Assembly (NCBI GenBank): GCA_007644065.1
Contig: VJWN01000010.1
Coordinates: 682,001-746,000 of the forward strand
Direction: 5' to 3'
DNA from: Margaritispora aquatica
Taxonomy: Eukaryota > Ascomycota > Leotiomycetes > Helotiales > Discinellaceae
Length of the DNA stretch: 64,000 nt
The notes beneath the pieces were generated by a model. It was not told where the DNA came from. It saw nothing but the letters and a program-made list of their open reading frames with translations, and did not search any database. The position numbers were made by a program, and so were the translations under genes. Below, in pieces: positions 49,101-60,347 of this stretch. The number at the start of each line of letters is the position of its first letter. Positions within the stretch are counted from its first letter, which is position 1.

Positions 49101-49854
49101 TACTCTTAAGTTAGCGCATGAAGGATCTGTAAGCAATAGCTTTGAAGCTCACCATTTATTCATTGGTTTTGGACCCAATCCTGTACATTCACTGTCATCA
49201 AGACCACACGCAATTGTTTTCGAACCAAGTTTCCACAGACGTTGATGCTTCTTTGACTGCTCCGTTCCTCGTTAGGATGAAAGCTATATATATATGGTAG
49301 CAGCAGCTGATGCCAAAGCCAGCATTCGCTGCGTGAGATCGTTACAGCTATAAAGCTTTAGAGCTGATCTTCAATCAAAACATTGGTTTTGTTAAGCTTG
49401 ACGAAGTACACGCGTCTTACCTACCAGGGTCCGCTCGGTAATATCTTTACACGTCATTGCAAAATCCGAGGAAGATTTGTGAAAGAGTTACTGCTGCAAC
49501 ACGCTCTTACAAAAATTGTTTCAGAAAACTTCATTGGTGGCGATACAACAAGCAACAATATCGAGTTCTTGAACCCCTTCGTTACTACCACTACTACCAC
49601 TACCAGAGTTATTAGCCAACAAAAACCTAATTCTATTATATCTGAGAACTTACCAATTCCTCTGCTCAATCGTCGTTTCATGGATAGCCCCTGCGAAAAC
49701 TGTTGTAATAGGAGATTAGCCGGAATCTTACTACAAAGAAAAAATGAAGGCGTACCAGTCAGAAAGATCATGCAAAGCCTAGTCTCGGACGACGCTGTCG
49801 AGTGACGTGAGACTTTCTGCCTTGTCGGTGCCAGAAACGTCCACTTCAGTCTAC
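46104..49854. other. Gene-poor block
   Basis: About 3.75 kb without a supported gene. Open frames near 46900-47120, 48190-48465 and 49383-49805 show no ATG-plus-splice structure or family likeness. A short ACTACC-type tandem repeat lies at about 49584-49603. There are no long terminal repeats or inverted ends that I can see. Confidence 0.4.
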
Positions 49855-50075
49855 TATAGCCAAGCCTAGGAAAGTAACCTCCCCAGCTAGCTTTTGCTTC
49901 TTGCTAATGGGAGCTGCCTTCTTCACAGCAGCCTTTTAGCGACGGCGGCCTTGGCCTTTGCGGCATTCTTTGTATCGGTCTCTGAGAAGGACTCAGTGTC
50001 GACAAGTTCTCCGGGCATACCACCAACGTCGTTATCAAAGGCAGATGGACCATCGGTGGTACCCTTCGTGGGTCT
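49855..50075 (-). pseudogene. Broken partial copy of the 34.8-kb Myb-like gene
   Basis: Read on the minus strand, this segment matches the exon-3 region of the gene at 34830 (about 35560-35826). Over the first 120 bp I count 8 differences, about 93% identity. The copy keeps the frame from GTTDGPSAFDNDVGG to TDTKNAAKAKAAVAK. It then lacks about 50 bp that encode the KKPVAKKPAA-type repeats, and the shifted frame hits a TGA. The match resumes into AAPISKKQKLAGEVTF. No Myb-like domain or exons 1-2 are found beside it. The copy lies about 14 kb away in inverted orientation. Confidence 0.88.
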
Positions 50076-50332
50076 AAAGAGATAGCTTGGAATGTGATTG
50101 AAGCCAGGCTCTTATTCTATCCAACATTGATTTCTCGAGAGTAGAGTCAGGGACGCTCAACAATGTTCGGTAGTGCCGAGGATTAGATTGATGGGTGTGT
50201 ATGATGATAGCATAAGCCGCGCTCATGTAATGTTTGCACTTCAACACCAGCATTCGCAGTCGCTTTGGGTTTTTACTCTGGTAAATTTCAAGTTAGCCAG
50301 AGCTTGATGTTTGTTGCCAGAGACAAGTGTTG

Positions 50333-51049
50333 CTACAACTTACTAGTCGATGAAAAATATTCCTCTGCGCCATAGCAACTAGTGGGCTGCATGCCATGTA
50401 AATCGTTGTTATACATATCCATCCCACGTTGAGTTTGAGCTCCATCTTTTGGACAATAGCTGTGACTGGAAATATTATCCTTGGGCATGTAGACCAGACA
50501 CAGTGCATGGTAGAACATTGATACTTTAAAAGGCGCTCGAGATCTTTCCCTTCTTCAACTTTCATCATGTCAGTTCCATGCTCGATTCTGATTGCAAAAT
50601 GACTTACCAAGTATAGTGATTGGTCGATCATATAAGGCATCCGATGTTTGCAAGCCCAAGTCCAGACGAAAATGCTGCAGACACACTCCAGTCGAGTCTC
50701 TAGAACATTGTTCGGAAAGAAAGACTCGATACTCTACATCGTTGATCTAATTCATTGTTAGATTGACTTATCTCGCAGGAATCACATAGCTGTGAAATAA
50801 AAATTCTAAAGGTACTCGTCTCTGATACCTGGGACTGACTTTGAAGTCTTTTTCCTTCCCCGACACAACGCTGAGAGCGTCGAAATCAAATGTGATTGAT
50901 ATTGATTGGAGTAGATAGAACAGAAATACGTACCACAGATCATTTATGTTGATGCTGCGCCGAAAGTTGTGGCCTGCTTGGTTGCTCGACGTTGGCTTGA
51001 TGGAGCAGTTTGATGAGGAGAAACGATGCATGCCTCTGAGCGGGGGCAA
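50333..51049 (-). CDS. Orphan spliced gene, 158 aa
   Basis: Model on the minus strand: exons 51049-50934, 50870-50840, 50746-50608 and 50523-50333; each junction has GT-AG and the phases match. The start is MPPLRGMHRFSSSNC; the middle is INDVEYRVFLSEQC... and the tail, MPKDNISSHSYCPKDG..., is Cys/Ser/Tyr/Met-rich and ends near EEYFSSTSKL. A further GTAAGT at the last codons could extend splicing by one codon. The 31-bp second exon is the weakest part. No family recognised. It lies just upstream, on the same strand, of the broken Myb-like copy. Confidence 0.4.
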
Positions 51050-52569
51050 GCATCAGAAACAAACTAGAGAATATACGGCCTAGTAAAAGTATGGGCCGTA
51101 TCTCGAATGTTGATATGGTGTTGTAATCATGGTCGTGAGGGTGGAGGAGGAGAGCGTCCAGGAGCTGGCCGGAAATTTACTCGCAGGAGACCAGTCCCGT
51201 TTTGGAGTCTAGAGTCAATCAAGTCTGGCACTGAGGTCGGAACCGTGAATTGCTCAATCGAGAACGATTCTTAGCAAGATCGTTACAGGAATCTCTCAAT
51301 CTATTTTCCACATAGCAAGCATCTCACTACATCCAAATCGAAGAAAGCGTCATACTCAATCTTTCTCTTTTCTCGACAGCACAGGTAGCTATTCGTCGTC
51401 ATAACTAGATGGTCAATTCTCCAGACGATTGCTTCCGCTACATCCAAATATCAACCACTTGACGAGGCCCCATGATCTCATTTGTATCGACTGCTTCGTT
51501 CTATGCTTAACTTGCTAAGAAACAAACAACATGATTGAGTGTCTCTCCTTAGCTTGTTCACAACCACATCCACGAAGTTATGCAGTAGTTTTTCTTGCAT
51601 CGGCTCTGTCAAGCATGAACAAATTCAGAGTGATAATGAAATATACGATGTAGGCGAGAGACTTCAGATCTCCAACATAATCAGAAAACTTTGGAAAGGG
51701 CAAATAGATAGTGAAGAGTTCGTCGAATTCAGATGAATATGGATAGAGAATTTACCATATGCCTTGATCACTAACATCAACACTTCAAGGTAATGTTGCT
51801 TCTTTGCCCAACTTGATTGGCATGCTTATAGGCTCTCTCCAGCTCACAACAGCTTCATATACTGTGGCGTAAGCTAGATACCAATAAAGAGAAAATGTTT
51901 CCATGCATTACCAAACAAATGAAACACCGTACAGGAAATAATTGAAAACCGAAATCCCAGTATCCCATGTCTCTTCCTTTTCGAAAACATATTCATTAGT
52001 CATCAGTCACAAGCCCAAGCCCGTAGATCTAGGTACATGGCCCTCAAGGTTATAATCAGATGTAGAAGTGATCAAGGACAGGTGTCCAGATTTTGAAGAC
52101 GAATGGAATGTAGAGAATAGGAGGCTGGTAGTTGTGTTGCCGACGTGGTAGACGACCCTGTGCAACAACAGAAATACAGCCATGTGATAACCTGGTATCC
52201 ATACTTCCTATTTCTACCAGCATAGATGTCGTTGTAATATAGCCGACAACCTTTTGATGAAATTGTATTTAGGTAGAGTCTGACGTATCCAAGACAGGAA
52301 GAAGTGTGATGACAAAGTCTGGATTAAGGGGTCGGGATGGATTAACTTAAATACCGAGGCCATCTCCAATGGGCTTAGCGCCAAAGAAATCCATCGAATG
52401 CACATCGACACGGGCAGAAAAAGTCCCCAGGTTCCTGATCAACAACTCTTGTACCAATTCACTTTTTTTTCTCAAGCAAACCCACGATACTCGGTCAATT
52501 CTTTGAGACCTTGCTTTATCAGTTGTAGTTGTACCTATTTATCAGCGATCTTCTTTTAATCATCACATC
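51050..52569. promoter_or_regulatory. Gene-poor stretch and HSP60 promoter
   Basis: About 1.5 kb. Nothing recognised until the HSP60 leader (from about 52440), which is T/C-rich. I looked for nGAAnnTTCn heat-shock elements and saw no perfect three-unit array. Confidence 0.4.
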
Positions 52570-54514
52570 ATGCAGCGAGCATTAACTTCAAGGGCGTCAG
52601 TCCTCGGCCGTTCATCTTCCAAACTTCGTCCTATTGCCTCTGCAGGTTTCAACGCACATCAGTTGAGATTTGCACACAAGGTATGTCATCCTGAGAATAC
52701 TGCAGCTCTGCGGAGCTTGACCTGGTTTTGAAATATGGATTGATTGCTGACAATTATGTTATGATAGGAGCTCAAGTTCGGTGTTGAGGGAAGAGCCGCT
52801 CTCCTAGCTGGTGTTGAGACACTGGCAAAAGCTGTTGCTACCACCCTCGGACCAAAGGGACGAAATGTTATCATTGAGTCGAGCTATGGATCACCGAAGA
52901 TCACAAAGGGTTTGTACATTGTCTCTTCCTCTTTAAAAACATCCGCTGATGAGCTTAGATGGTGTAACTGTCGCTCGTGCCATTACCCTGAAGGACAAGT
53001 TTGAGAACCTTGGTGCTCGTCTGATCCAAGATGTTGCATCAAAGACCAACGAGACCGCAGGAGATGGAACCACAACTGCTACCGTTCTCGCACGAGCTAT
53101 CTTTTCCGAGACTGTCAAGAATGTAGCAGCAGGATGCAACCCAATGGATCTCCGCCGTGGTATTCAAGCTGCTGTTGATGCAGTTGTCGAGTACCTTCAG
53201 GCCAACAAGCGTGATATTACCACGAGTGAGGAGATCGCCCAGGTTGCCACCATCAGTGCCAATGGAGATACCCATATTGGAAAGTTGATTGCCAATGCAA
53301 TGGAGAAGGTCGGAAAGGAGGGTGTCATTACCGTCAAGGAGGGAAAGACTATGGAGGATGAGCTTGAGGTTACAGAAGGCATGAGATTCGACCGTGGGTT
53401 CGTGTCCCCATACTTCATCACAGACACCAAGTCACAGAAGGTGGAGTTTGAGAAGCCACTCATCCTCTTGTCTGAGAAGAAAATCTCCTCCGTCCAAGAC
53501 ATCATCCCAGCACTTGAGGCTTCTACACAGCTCCGCCGACCTTTGGTTATCATTGCCGAGGATATTGATGGTGAGGCTCTTGCCGTGTGTATCTTGAACA
53601 AGCTCCGTGGTCAACTCCAAGTTGTTGCCATCAAGGCACCCGGATTCGGTGATAATCGCAAGTCCATCCTCGGAGATCTTGGCATTCTCACAAACGCCAC
53701 TGTCTTCACTGATGAGCTCGACATCAAACTTGAGAAGGCTACCGCAGATATGTTTGGAACTACTGGTTCTATCACCATCACCAAGGAGGATACCATTATC
53801 CTGAACGGCGAGGGAAGCAAGGACGCAATTTCCCAGCGTTGTGAGCAAATCCGTGGCGTCATGAACGACCCTACCACCTCCGACTATGAGAAGGAGAAGC
53901 TTCAGGAGCGTCTTGCCAAGCTTTCTGGTGGTGTCGCTGTTATCAAGGTTGGTGGCGCTTCCGAGGTCGAGGTTGGTGAGAAGAAGGATCGTTTCGTTGA
54001 TGCTTTGAACGCTACTCGTGCTGCTGTTGAGGAGGGTATCCTGCCAGGAGGTGGAACTGCTCTTCTCAAGGCAGCAAGCCAAGCCTTGGTCAATGTCAAG
54101 CCAGCAAACTTTGATCAACAACTCGGTGTCAGCATCATCAAGAGTGCCATCACCAGACCTGCTCGCACCATTGTTGAGAATGCCGGTATTGAAGGTTCGG
54201 TCGTCGTTGGCAAATTGATGGATGAGTTCGGATCAGATTTCAATAGGGGTTACGATAGCTCGAAGGGAGAGTATGTTGATATGATCGCTGCTGGTATCGT
54301 TGATCCATTCAAGGTTGTACGGACGGGCCTTGTTGATGCCAGCGGTGTTGCCTCGTTACTTGGCACCACCGAGGTTGCCATTGTTGAGGCGCCAGAAGAG
54401 AAGGGACCACCAGGTGGTGGTATGGGTGGCATGGGTGGTGAGTAATCTTGAAACCTAGATCTTGGATGCTGCTAACAAACTCTAGGAATGGGAGGCATGG
54501 GTGGCATGATGTAA
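52570..54514 (+). CDS. HSP60: Mitochondrial chaperonin Hsp60
   Basis: Matrix chaperonin of the GroEL family that folds imported proteins with Hsp10. Exons: 52570-52680, 52768-52909, 52959-54437 and 54486-54514 (586 aa). Exon 1 is the mitochondrial presequence, rich in Arg/Ser/Ala, ending HQLRFAHK. The mature protein has [15 protein letters not shown], the ATP-site [18 protein letters not shown] and [10 protein letters not shown]. The Gly-Gly-Met tail is split by the last intron, whose second exon adds MGGMGGMM. The second intron uses a GTTTGT donor. Length and motifs are fully typical. Confidence 0.98.
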
Positions 54515-55323
54515 AAAAAAAATAACTGTTAGACGGCAATTGTGCGAAATACCCCACTGTCAATCCTTTGCCAGCTGCTGTTTAGCGACTGCACACGATT
54601 ATAAACGACTGTTTCGAATATGTTTGTATAACACCTCACCACTCCCTCTTCACAACCTTGTCTTGGTAGATTTGGCATTGCAGAGCGAAATGGAGTTTTG
54701 ATGATGATAGGGGAAGAAAATATGTAAAATAAACAAATCAAAAACATATCAAAACACTTGAATTTTCTCATGTTGTGTGTGCAGCGTCTAAAAATTGCAA
54801 GTAATGAGGGGTAAAAGTGTTGAATAGGTTGCCTGAAAAGACGTACTACGGAATTTCTGACGATGCTCTTTCAATCTATGTACTTGGTGCCTGTTGTTTT
54901 TGTCTCTTCTCAGGCAGATTTTCAAAATCGTTGGTATTTCAAACTTGTGCTTCCTGCCATTCTTTAGTTGTCTGCCTGCAAAAATTCATCAGCCACATGG
55001 AGCTGACGCTGCCGGCTTTCAAAAATCTAAAGCTAGTGCTCAATCTAGACAGACACCCCACCAAGCGTCAGGTTCGAGAGGAAAGCGAACGTTTAGATAA
55101 ACAACTTCGATTCCTCCCAACTTCCAGCCTATCCCCTGGAAACACAAGTTACCCGATTCGAATCATCTTGCTCTTTTGTGTTCTTTGGTGCGTAATGAAT
55201 CATGGAATTTCCTCCTTTAAAGCCACCTAACTGTGCTCAGGCTCTGTGCCTGGTTCGATCGCTGACAACCTTACTTACAGATATACATTCAACACTGATT
55301 GTTACGTAGAATCTATCACCATC
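54515..55323. other. Intergenic, cofilin leader
   Basis: About 810 bp between HSP60 and the cofilin start codon. An open frame at 54817-55230 has no recognisable product. Confidence 0.4.
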
Positions 55324-56143
55324 ATGGTAAGCTGCTAGATCTAGTCTGCGAACTCTAAGTCAAGTTTCTAATGTGCGCTTTGAACTCCAGTCTCAATCAG
55401 GGTCAGTCCCACCTTTTGACCCCTCCATTCACAAACATCGCGACATCACCACATGGCCGGAATGCGCCTTCACATTGCTACGAATCGCAGGCTACTAGCG
55501 ATAGACACCACCAATATCAGAAGGAAATAAGCTAATTTGCCGTCGTTCAGGGTTCAAATCACGCCCGAGTGTATCGACGTGTTCAACAAGTTGAAGCTTG
55601 ACAAGAAGATCAAGTTCATCATCTATAAACTCACTGATGATTTCAAGCAAATCGTCGTGGAGGAATCAAGCGAAAACGGCGAATGGGACATCTTCCGTGA
55701 GAAGTTACTGAGTGCCACAACAAAGAGCAAGACTGTACGATGCCTAGTCTGGTTGACGAAGTTGCGGTATTAATTCGAGAAATAGGGAAAAGTTGGACCA
55801 GGCCCACGATATGCCGTATACGATGTTCAATACAACTTGGCTTCCGGCGAGGGACTGAGGTATGTGGTTTACAGGCATAAAAGAAATTCGTCTCTGATTC
55901 GCACATAGAAACAAGATCTCCTTCTTTGCATGGTCCCCAGATAATGCTGGAATCCAGGTAAATATCACTAATCTTTGCTCGAGATTGGAGCTAACACTAT
56001 TATAGCCTAAGATGGTTTACGCCTCTTCTAAGGAAGCCTTAAAGCGCGCTCTCAATGGAGTCGCTGTTGAGTTTCAAGTCAACGATCCCGATGACATCGA
56101 GTGGGAGAGTGTTCTCAACAAGGTCAGCAAGGGTTTGGCATAA
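55324..56143 (+). CDS. COF1: Cofilin (ADF-homology actin-severing protein)
   Basis: Cytoplasmic actin-filament severing and depolymerising factor. Exons: 55324-55326 (the ATG alone), 55391-55401 (11 bp), 55551-55734, 55786-55859, 55909-55957 and 56006-56143 (152 aa). The start [20 protein letters not shown] has the regulatory N-terminal Ser. The ADF-H core is continuous: [36 protein letters not shown] (actin-binding) and [15 protein letters not shown]. The split start codon is a known habit of fungal cofilin genes. Any gene finder that ignores three-base exons will miss the true start. Confidence 0.96.
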
Positions 56144-56589
56144 ATGCTTCTTCGCAGAGCTAGATCTGGTCAAATTAATGACTCGAATGAGTGGACAATC
56201 ATGACATTGGGGGCTGCAGGAAGCAACGTTTTCTTTGGGCGGAATGCGCTCTTTTGCTAGCGGTGTTATACATTGCATTCACGGCGAACGATCGTTTCGA
56301 ATGGAGCTTTCTATTCTCCTTTATTGGAGATGCGAAAGATAGAGCAGGCTGTGCAGTTCTTCTATGATAGCGGCTACGGCAACAACAACAGATATGAAGA
56401 CATCATAAAAGTTTGTTTTAGGCAGTGTGTGTTCTAGTGCCTGCTCCATTGATAGAACGGTCCATCCTCCATTTCCGAACGCCTTGCTCAAGATCGTTAT
56501 GATTCTATAAATGCATGCAATACCCCTCCATTTACCCCGCGATACATTAAATATCGTTCAACCTTTGTTGACTGGATGTACACTTCCCC
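56144..56589. other. Convergent intergenic region
   Basis: About 450 bp between the 3' ends of cofilin and GET5; nothing recognised. Confidence 0.4.
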
Positions 56590-57267
56590 TTAACTCACAG
56601 AGCTACGGAATGTTTTCCATAATCGTTCTCCCTCCTTCTCGTCCTTCAATCTCTGTACCAAGAATGCCTTAAGATCACTCCAAAACTCCTCTGTAGCCAA
56701 CATGTCTTTACCACTGATCCCTGCAGCTGGTACCGCTGGCTCAACCTCCATCTCATCTGCCACAGCTTGCTTCTTGACAATCGCTGCTGCACCTCCAATG
56801 ACCATTACTGAGAACTCAATCTTCTCTATAGCCTCACCTCCATCTGGTAGCAAATCCTTCAGAATCTTTGAATCGGGTACAGGCTTTTTGTTATGTAGTA
56901 GACGAATCTTGGAGACTGGTATACTAGTCTGTGACTCAAGTTGCTCTTTCAGGCTAAGTATAGAGGTAGAGAGCGGTGATGAGGCAAGGGAGATGTCGAG
57001 TGGTGGATTACGGAGAGATTTGAGAATGACTGTCAGGCCTTGTGTTGAGTTTTGTGTGGGAAGGGCTTTCTTGATCAAGGGTTTCGGCATCTTTGGGAGA
57101 ATGTACTAGGTTCTAAATTAGCAAGCAAGAATTTATGAAGGGGTTGAATGACATACTGCGCTGCGCGCTGGGTAGGATCTAGGGTCTTCAACATGATTTG
57201 CTTGAATCTTGGTGGGTTTTGAGTCAAGTGTTGTAAGAAAAGTTTTGGCGAAAGAGAGTTCCGTCAT
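56590..57267 (-). CDS. GET5: Get5/Mdy2-like ubiquitin-domain protein of the GET pathway
   Basis: Cytosolic factor that with Get4 and Sgt2 hands tail-anchored proteins to Get3 for ER insertion. Exons 57267-57157 and 57105-56590 (208 aa), 51-bp intron, phase 0. The N-terminus, TELSFAKTFLTTLDSKP with HVEDPRSYPARS, matches the Get4-binding region of fungal homologues. The ubiquitin-like fold runs from about residue 55 to 135 (LTVILKSLRNPP, KEQLESQT, RLLHNKKPVPDSKIL). The C-terminal FWSDLKAFLVQRLKDEKEGE is the homodimerisation helix pair. The first exon must be included to recover the Get4-binding part. Confidence 0.88.
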
Positions 57268-57551
57268 CTTTGCGGGTGTTAAACACTTTGGAAGGTGAGC
57301 AGTTGAGAAGTTGAGCGGTTGGGCACAAATTTAAAAACTATGCGCTTTTAGTTGCTTGATGTAACCACCATGAAGCTATCCAGATACCTTGGCACCACGG
57401 ATCATCTGTTTCCCCGAAGCTCTGATAGGCCCCGCTTTTCTCTGCACTAACTTCTTATCAGCAGAAAAAAGTTTCTGAACTGGATGAGCTCTCCAACTCA
57501 AAAATCGACACAACATATTTCCCACGGATCAATTGAAATTCTGCTCTCAAG
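57268..57551. promoter_or_regulatory. Bidirectional GET5/NOP2 promoter
   Basis: 284 bp between divergent start codons, so GET5 and NOP2 share their proximal promoter. Confidence 0.6.
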
Positions 57552-59684
57552 ATGGGAGTTGGACGTCGTATGAAAAAGCAAGGTGCTCCAGAACCTCTAG
57601 ATGAAGCCCATTTCACCACCCTCAAGCGCAAACGTGGAATGTCGGTTTCCGATGCACGAGCAGAATCACAGAAATACGTCAAGGAGGAGAAGAAGCGGAG
57701 GAGAAGTAAGGAAGATGGAGGAAAGAAAGCTTCTGGGAAGACAGGAAAGAAGGCTGCATCTAGCAATGGACTGCCATCGCAAAAGTCGGCCATGAAGAAG
57801 TCGAAAAAGGCTGCAGAAGTGCCATTGCCCACCTCGGACGACGACATGGGCGACGACGATGATGATGCTGCGGATCTCATGGGCGATGAGTTCGACAACT
57901 TGTCTGGGTCGGATGTTGAAGGTGGTCTGGGAGACGGAGAGGACTTCTTGGAGTCTGGCAGTGAGGTCTATGATTCTGATGAGGACCACCAGCACCGGGC
58001 CATGTTCTCTGAGGATGAGGATGAGAGCGATGCAGAGGAGAAACTGACAGCTGCAAACATCGCTGGTCTGACCAGGAAATTGGACGAGCAGATGGCAGAG
58101 GAGGCTGCAGATGCACAAGCTGAATTGGAAGAAGCTGCATTACAGACAAATATTGCAGGCGAGCGACCGAAAATCCTGGACGACGATTCTGAAGATGAAG
58201 ATGGAATCAAGACGAATGCCCTTATTGCGCCTGATTTGCAACTCTTACGTTCAAGGATTAACGACACTGTCCGTGTGCTGGATGATTTCGCAAAAATGGC
58301 AGAGGAGGGGAGGTCGAGGTCAGAGTACACTGCGCAATTGATCAAGGATATCTGTGCATACTACGGCTACTCCGAATTCCTCGCGACGAAATTGTTCAAT
58401 CTTTTCCCACCTAAGGAGGCATTTGCTTTCTTTGAAGCTAACGAGTCTCCTCGTCCCATCGTCATCCGAACCAACACCCTACGTACACATCGAAGAGACC
58501 TCGCGCAATCCCTCATCAACCGTGGTGTCACTCTCGAGCCTGTTGGAAAATGGTCTAAGATTGGTCTCCAAATTTTCGAATCCACCGTTCCTCTCGGTGC
58601 TACTCCAGAATACTTAGCCGGTCACTATATTCTGCAAGCAGCATCCTCTTTCCTCCCCGTCATGGCTCTCGCACCACAAGAAAACGAGCGAGTCCTCGAT
58701 ATGGCAGCAGCTCCAGGTGGAAAGACTACCCACATCGCAGCTCTGATGAAGAATACTGGTTGCATTTTCGCGAACGATAGCAACAAATCTCGTGCTAAGG
58801 GTCTCATCGGTAACATCCACCGTCTAGGCGCTAAGAACGTGATTGTCTGCAACTATGATGCGCGAGAATTTCCAAAGGTCATCGGTGGCTTTGACAGAGT
58901 TCTTCTCGATGCCCCATGTTCCGGAACTGGTGTTATTGCCAAGGATCCAAGTGTGAAGACCAACAAGACTGAGAGGGATTTCCTCATGCTACCTCATTTA
59001 CAAAAACAACTTCTCCTTGCAGCCATTGATTCAGTTGATCACACGAGCAAGACTGGTGGTTACATTGTTTATTCTACCTGTTCAGTCACTGTGGAAGAGA
59101 ATGAGGGTGTAGTCCAGTATGCACTCTCTAAGCGACCAAATGTGAAGCTCGTCGAGACTGGTCTCCAATTTGGAAACAGGGAGGGCTTCACGGCGTACCA
59201 AGGGAAAGTCTTCGACAAATCCATGAAGATGACTCGCAGATACTATCCCCACACCCAGAACGTCGACGGTTTCTTCGTTTCAAAATTTAAGAAATTCGGC
59301 CCAAGTCCTGCGGGCAGCGGTGTGTCACTCAACGGCGGCGTGCCAAGAGCAGATATCGACGAGCTAGATGTTGATAAGAGGCCTGTGCCAGAAACTGAGG
59401 AGGAAGCAGAAAACGATTTCGGTGGCTGGGATGATGCTGAAGATGACGAAATTATTGAGAGGGCGAGGAAGGCGGCCCTGAGGAAGAAGGGTATTGATCC
59501 TAAGGCGAAGAAGGTCAAGGGGCAGGCAAAGGGTAATGGAGAGAAGTCCAATGGGGGTGGGAAGGCAAAAGAGGTTCCAATTATGATTGAGAAGGTGACT
59601 GAGACTGTAGTAGAAAAAGTTGTGGTGAATGGGGAAAAGAAAAAGGATAAGAAAAAGGCGAAAAAGTCGAGTAAAGATACCTAG
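57552..59684 (+). CDS. NOP2: Nucleolar rRNA (cytosine-C5)-methyltransferase Nop2
   Basis: Methylates a cytosine of the large-subunit rRNA and is needed for 60S ribosome assembly. Single exon, 710 aa. The N-terminal 230 residues are Lys-rich then strongly acidic (nucleolar type). The NOL1/NOP2/Sun domain follows: IRTNTLRTHRRDL, then the SAM site LDMAAAPGGKTTHIAAL (about residue 380), motif IV DAPCSGTGVI with a Cys (about 453) and motif VI STCSVTVEENEGV with the catalytic Cys (about 508). TQNVDGFFVSKFKK closes the domain. The C-terminus is a Lys/Glu-rich tail. All expected catalytic residues are present. Confidence 0.98.
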   Translation: MGVGRRMKKQGAPEPLDEAHFTTLKRKRGMSVSDARAESQKYVKEEKKRRRSKEDGGKKASGKTGKKAASSNGLPSQKSAMKKSKKAAEVPLPTSDDDMGDDDDDAADLMGDEFDNLSGSDVEGGLGDGEDFLESGSEVYDSDEDHQHRAMFSEDEDESDAEEKLTAANIAGLTRKLDEQMAEEAADAQAELEEAALQTNIAGERPKILDDDSEDEDGIKTNALIAPDLQLLRSRINDTVRVLDDFAKMAEEGRSRSEYTAQLIKDICAYYGYSEFLATKLFNLFPPKEAFAFFEANESPRPIVIRTNTLRTHRRDLAQSLINRGVTLEPVGKWSKIGLQIFESTVPLGATPEYLAGHYILQAASSFLPVMALAPQENERVLDMAAAPGGKTTHIAALMKNTGCIFANDSNKSRAKGLIGNIHRLGAKNVIVCNYDAREFPKVIGGFDRVLLDAPCSGTGVIAKDPSVKTNKTERDFLMLPHLQKQLLLAAIDSVDHTSKTGGYIVYSTCSVTVEENEGVVQYALSKRPNVKLVETGLQFGNREGFTAYQGKVFDKSMKMTRRYYPHTQNVDGFFVSKFKKFGPSPAGSGVSLNGGVPRADIDELDVDKRPVPETEEEAENDFGGWDDAEDDEIIERARKAALRKKGIDPKAKKVKGQAKGNGEKSNGGGKAKEVPIMIEKVTETVVEKVVVNGEKKKDKKKAKKSSKDT

Positions 59685-60347
59685 GCCTTGCGATACAATA
59701 TAATGGGTTGTTTGATTTGTAAATTTGCTTCTTGTTCCAATTGTGATGGCTGCTGAATATCTGATGATTTGCAAGACAGCTTGAATTCTCGTTGTGGAGC
59801 TCAACAATCATATCAAAAACCGCACTAGAATGTTTTGATCTGGCCGCTTCATTAATCCCTTGTAAATTTAGTCTAACGACACCCAGATTTTGAACTACAG
59901 TTGGAAGTGACTATGGTAACCCGATTCCGGACCATTTATCCTGGCTTGTTAGAAAGTATTTGACATACTGAGAAGAAATGACAGTACATGAAGCAGGTTG
60001 GGTCCTTCTAGCTTAGTAGCACAATCGAACTTGGATTGGAGTGCACATGAATTTTCGTTTGTAATTACTAACAGTATCAGTCCTGAAGACCGGTGGGCGA
60101 GTAATGTGTGTTGTATGTCAATTGGTTTTCCAAACATCAAAGTCTACATCAATCTCATAATGACAATCACGATCTCAGGTGCTACCGAGTACAACGCCAT
60201 CCATACCGTCACCATCGTCTCCGAATTCAACGTCCATCATATCCTCTGTGTTGCCGCTTTTGCCCATTTTTAGGTGAGCCGCATTCATGGTCTCAGGTTG
60301 CATATGAACCGCAGAGAACTTGCAACCACTATTCCTTCCCTCTTCCC
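59685..60347. other. Convergent intergenic region
   Basis: About 660 bp between NOP2 and the hypothetical gene; nothing recognised. Confidence 0.4.

Noticed and set aside
49383..49805. 140-codon open frame with PCENCCNRR
   Set aside because: It begins with TTG, includes a translated ACTACC repeat, and has no splice or homology support.
53432..54121. 229-codon minus-strand frame inside HSP60
   Set aside because: Antisense shadow of a highly codon-biased gene.
54817..55230. 137-codon open frame between HSP60 and cofilin
   Set aside because: No ATG in the usual context, no family resemblance; lies in the cofilin leader.
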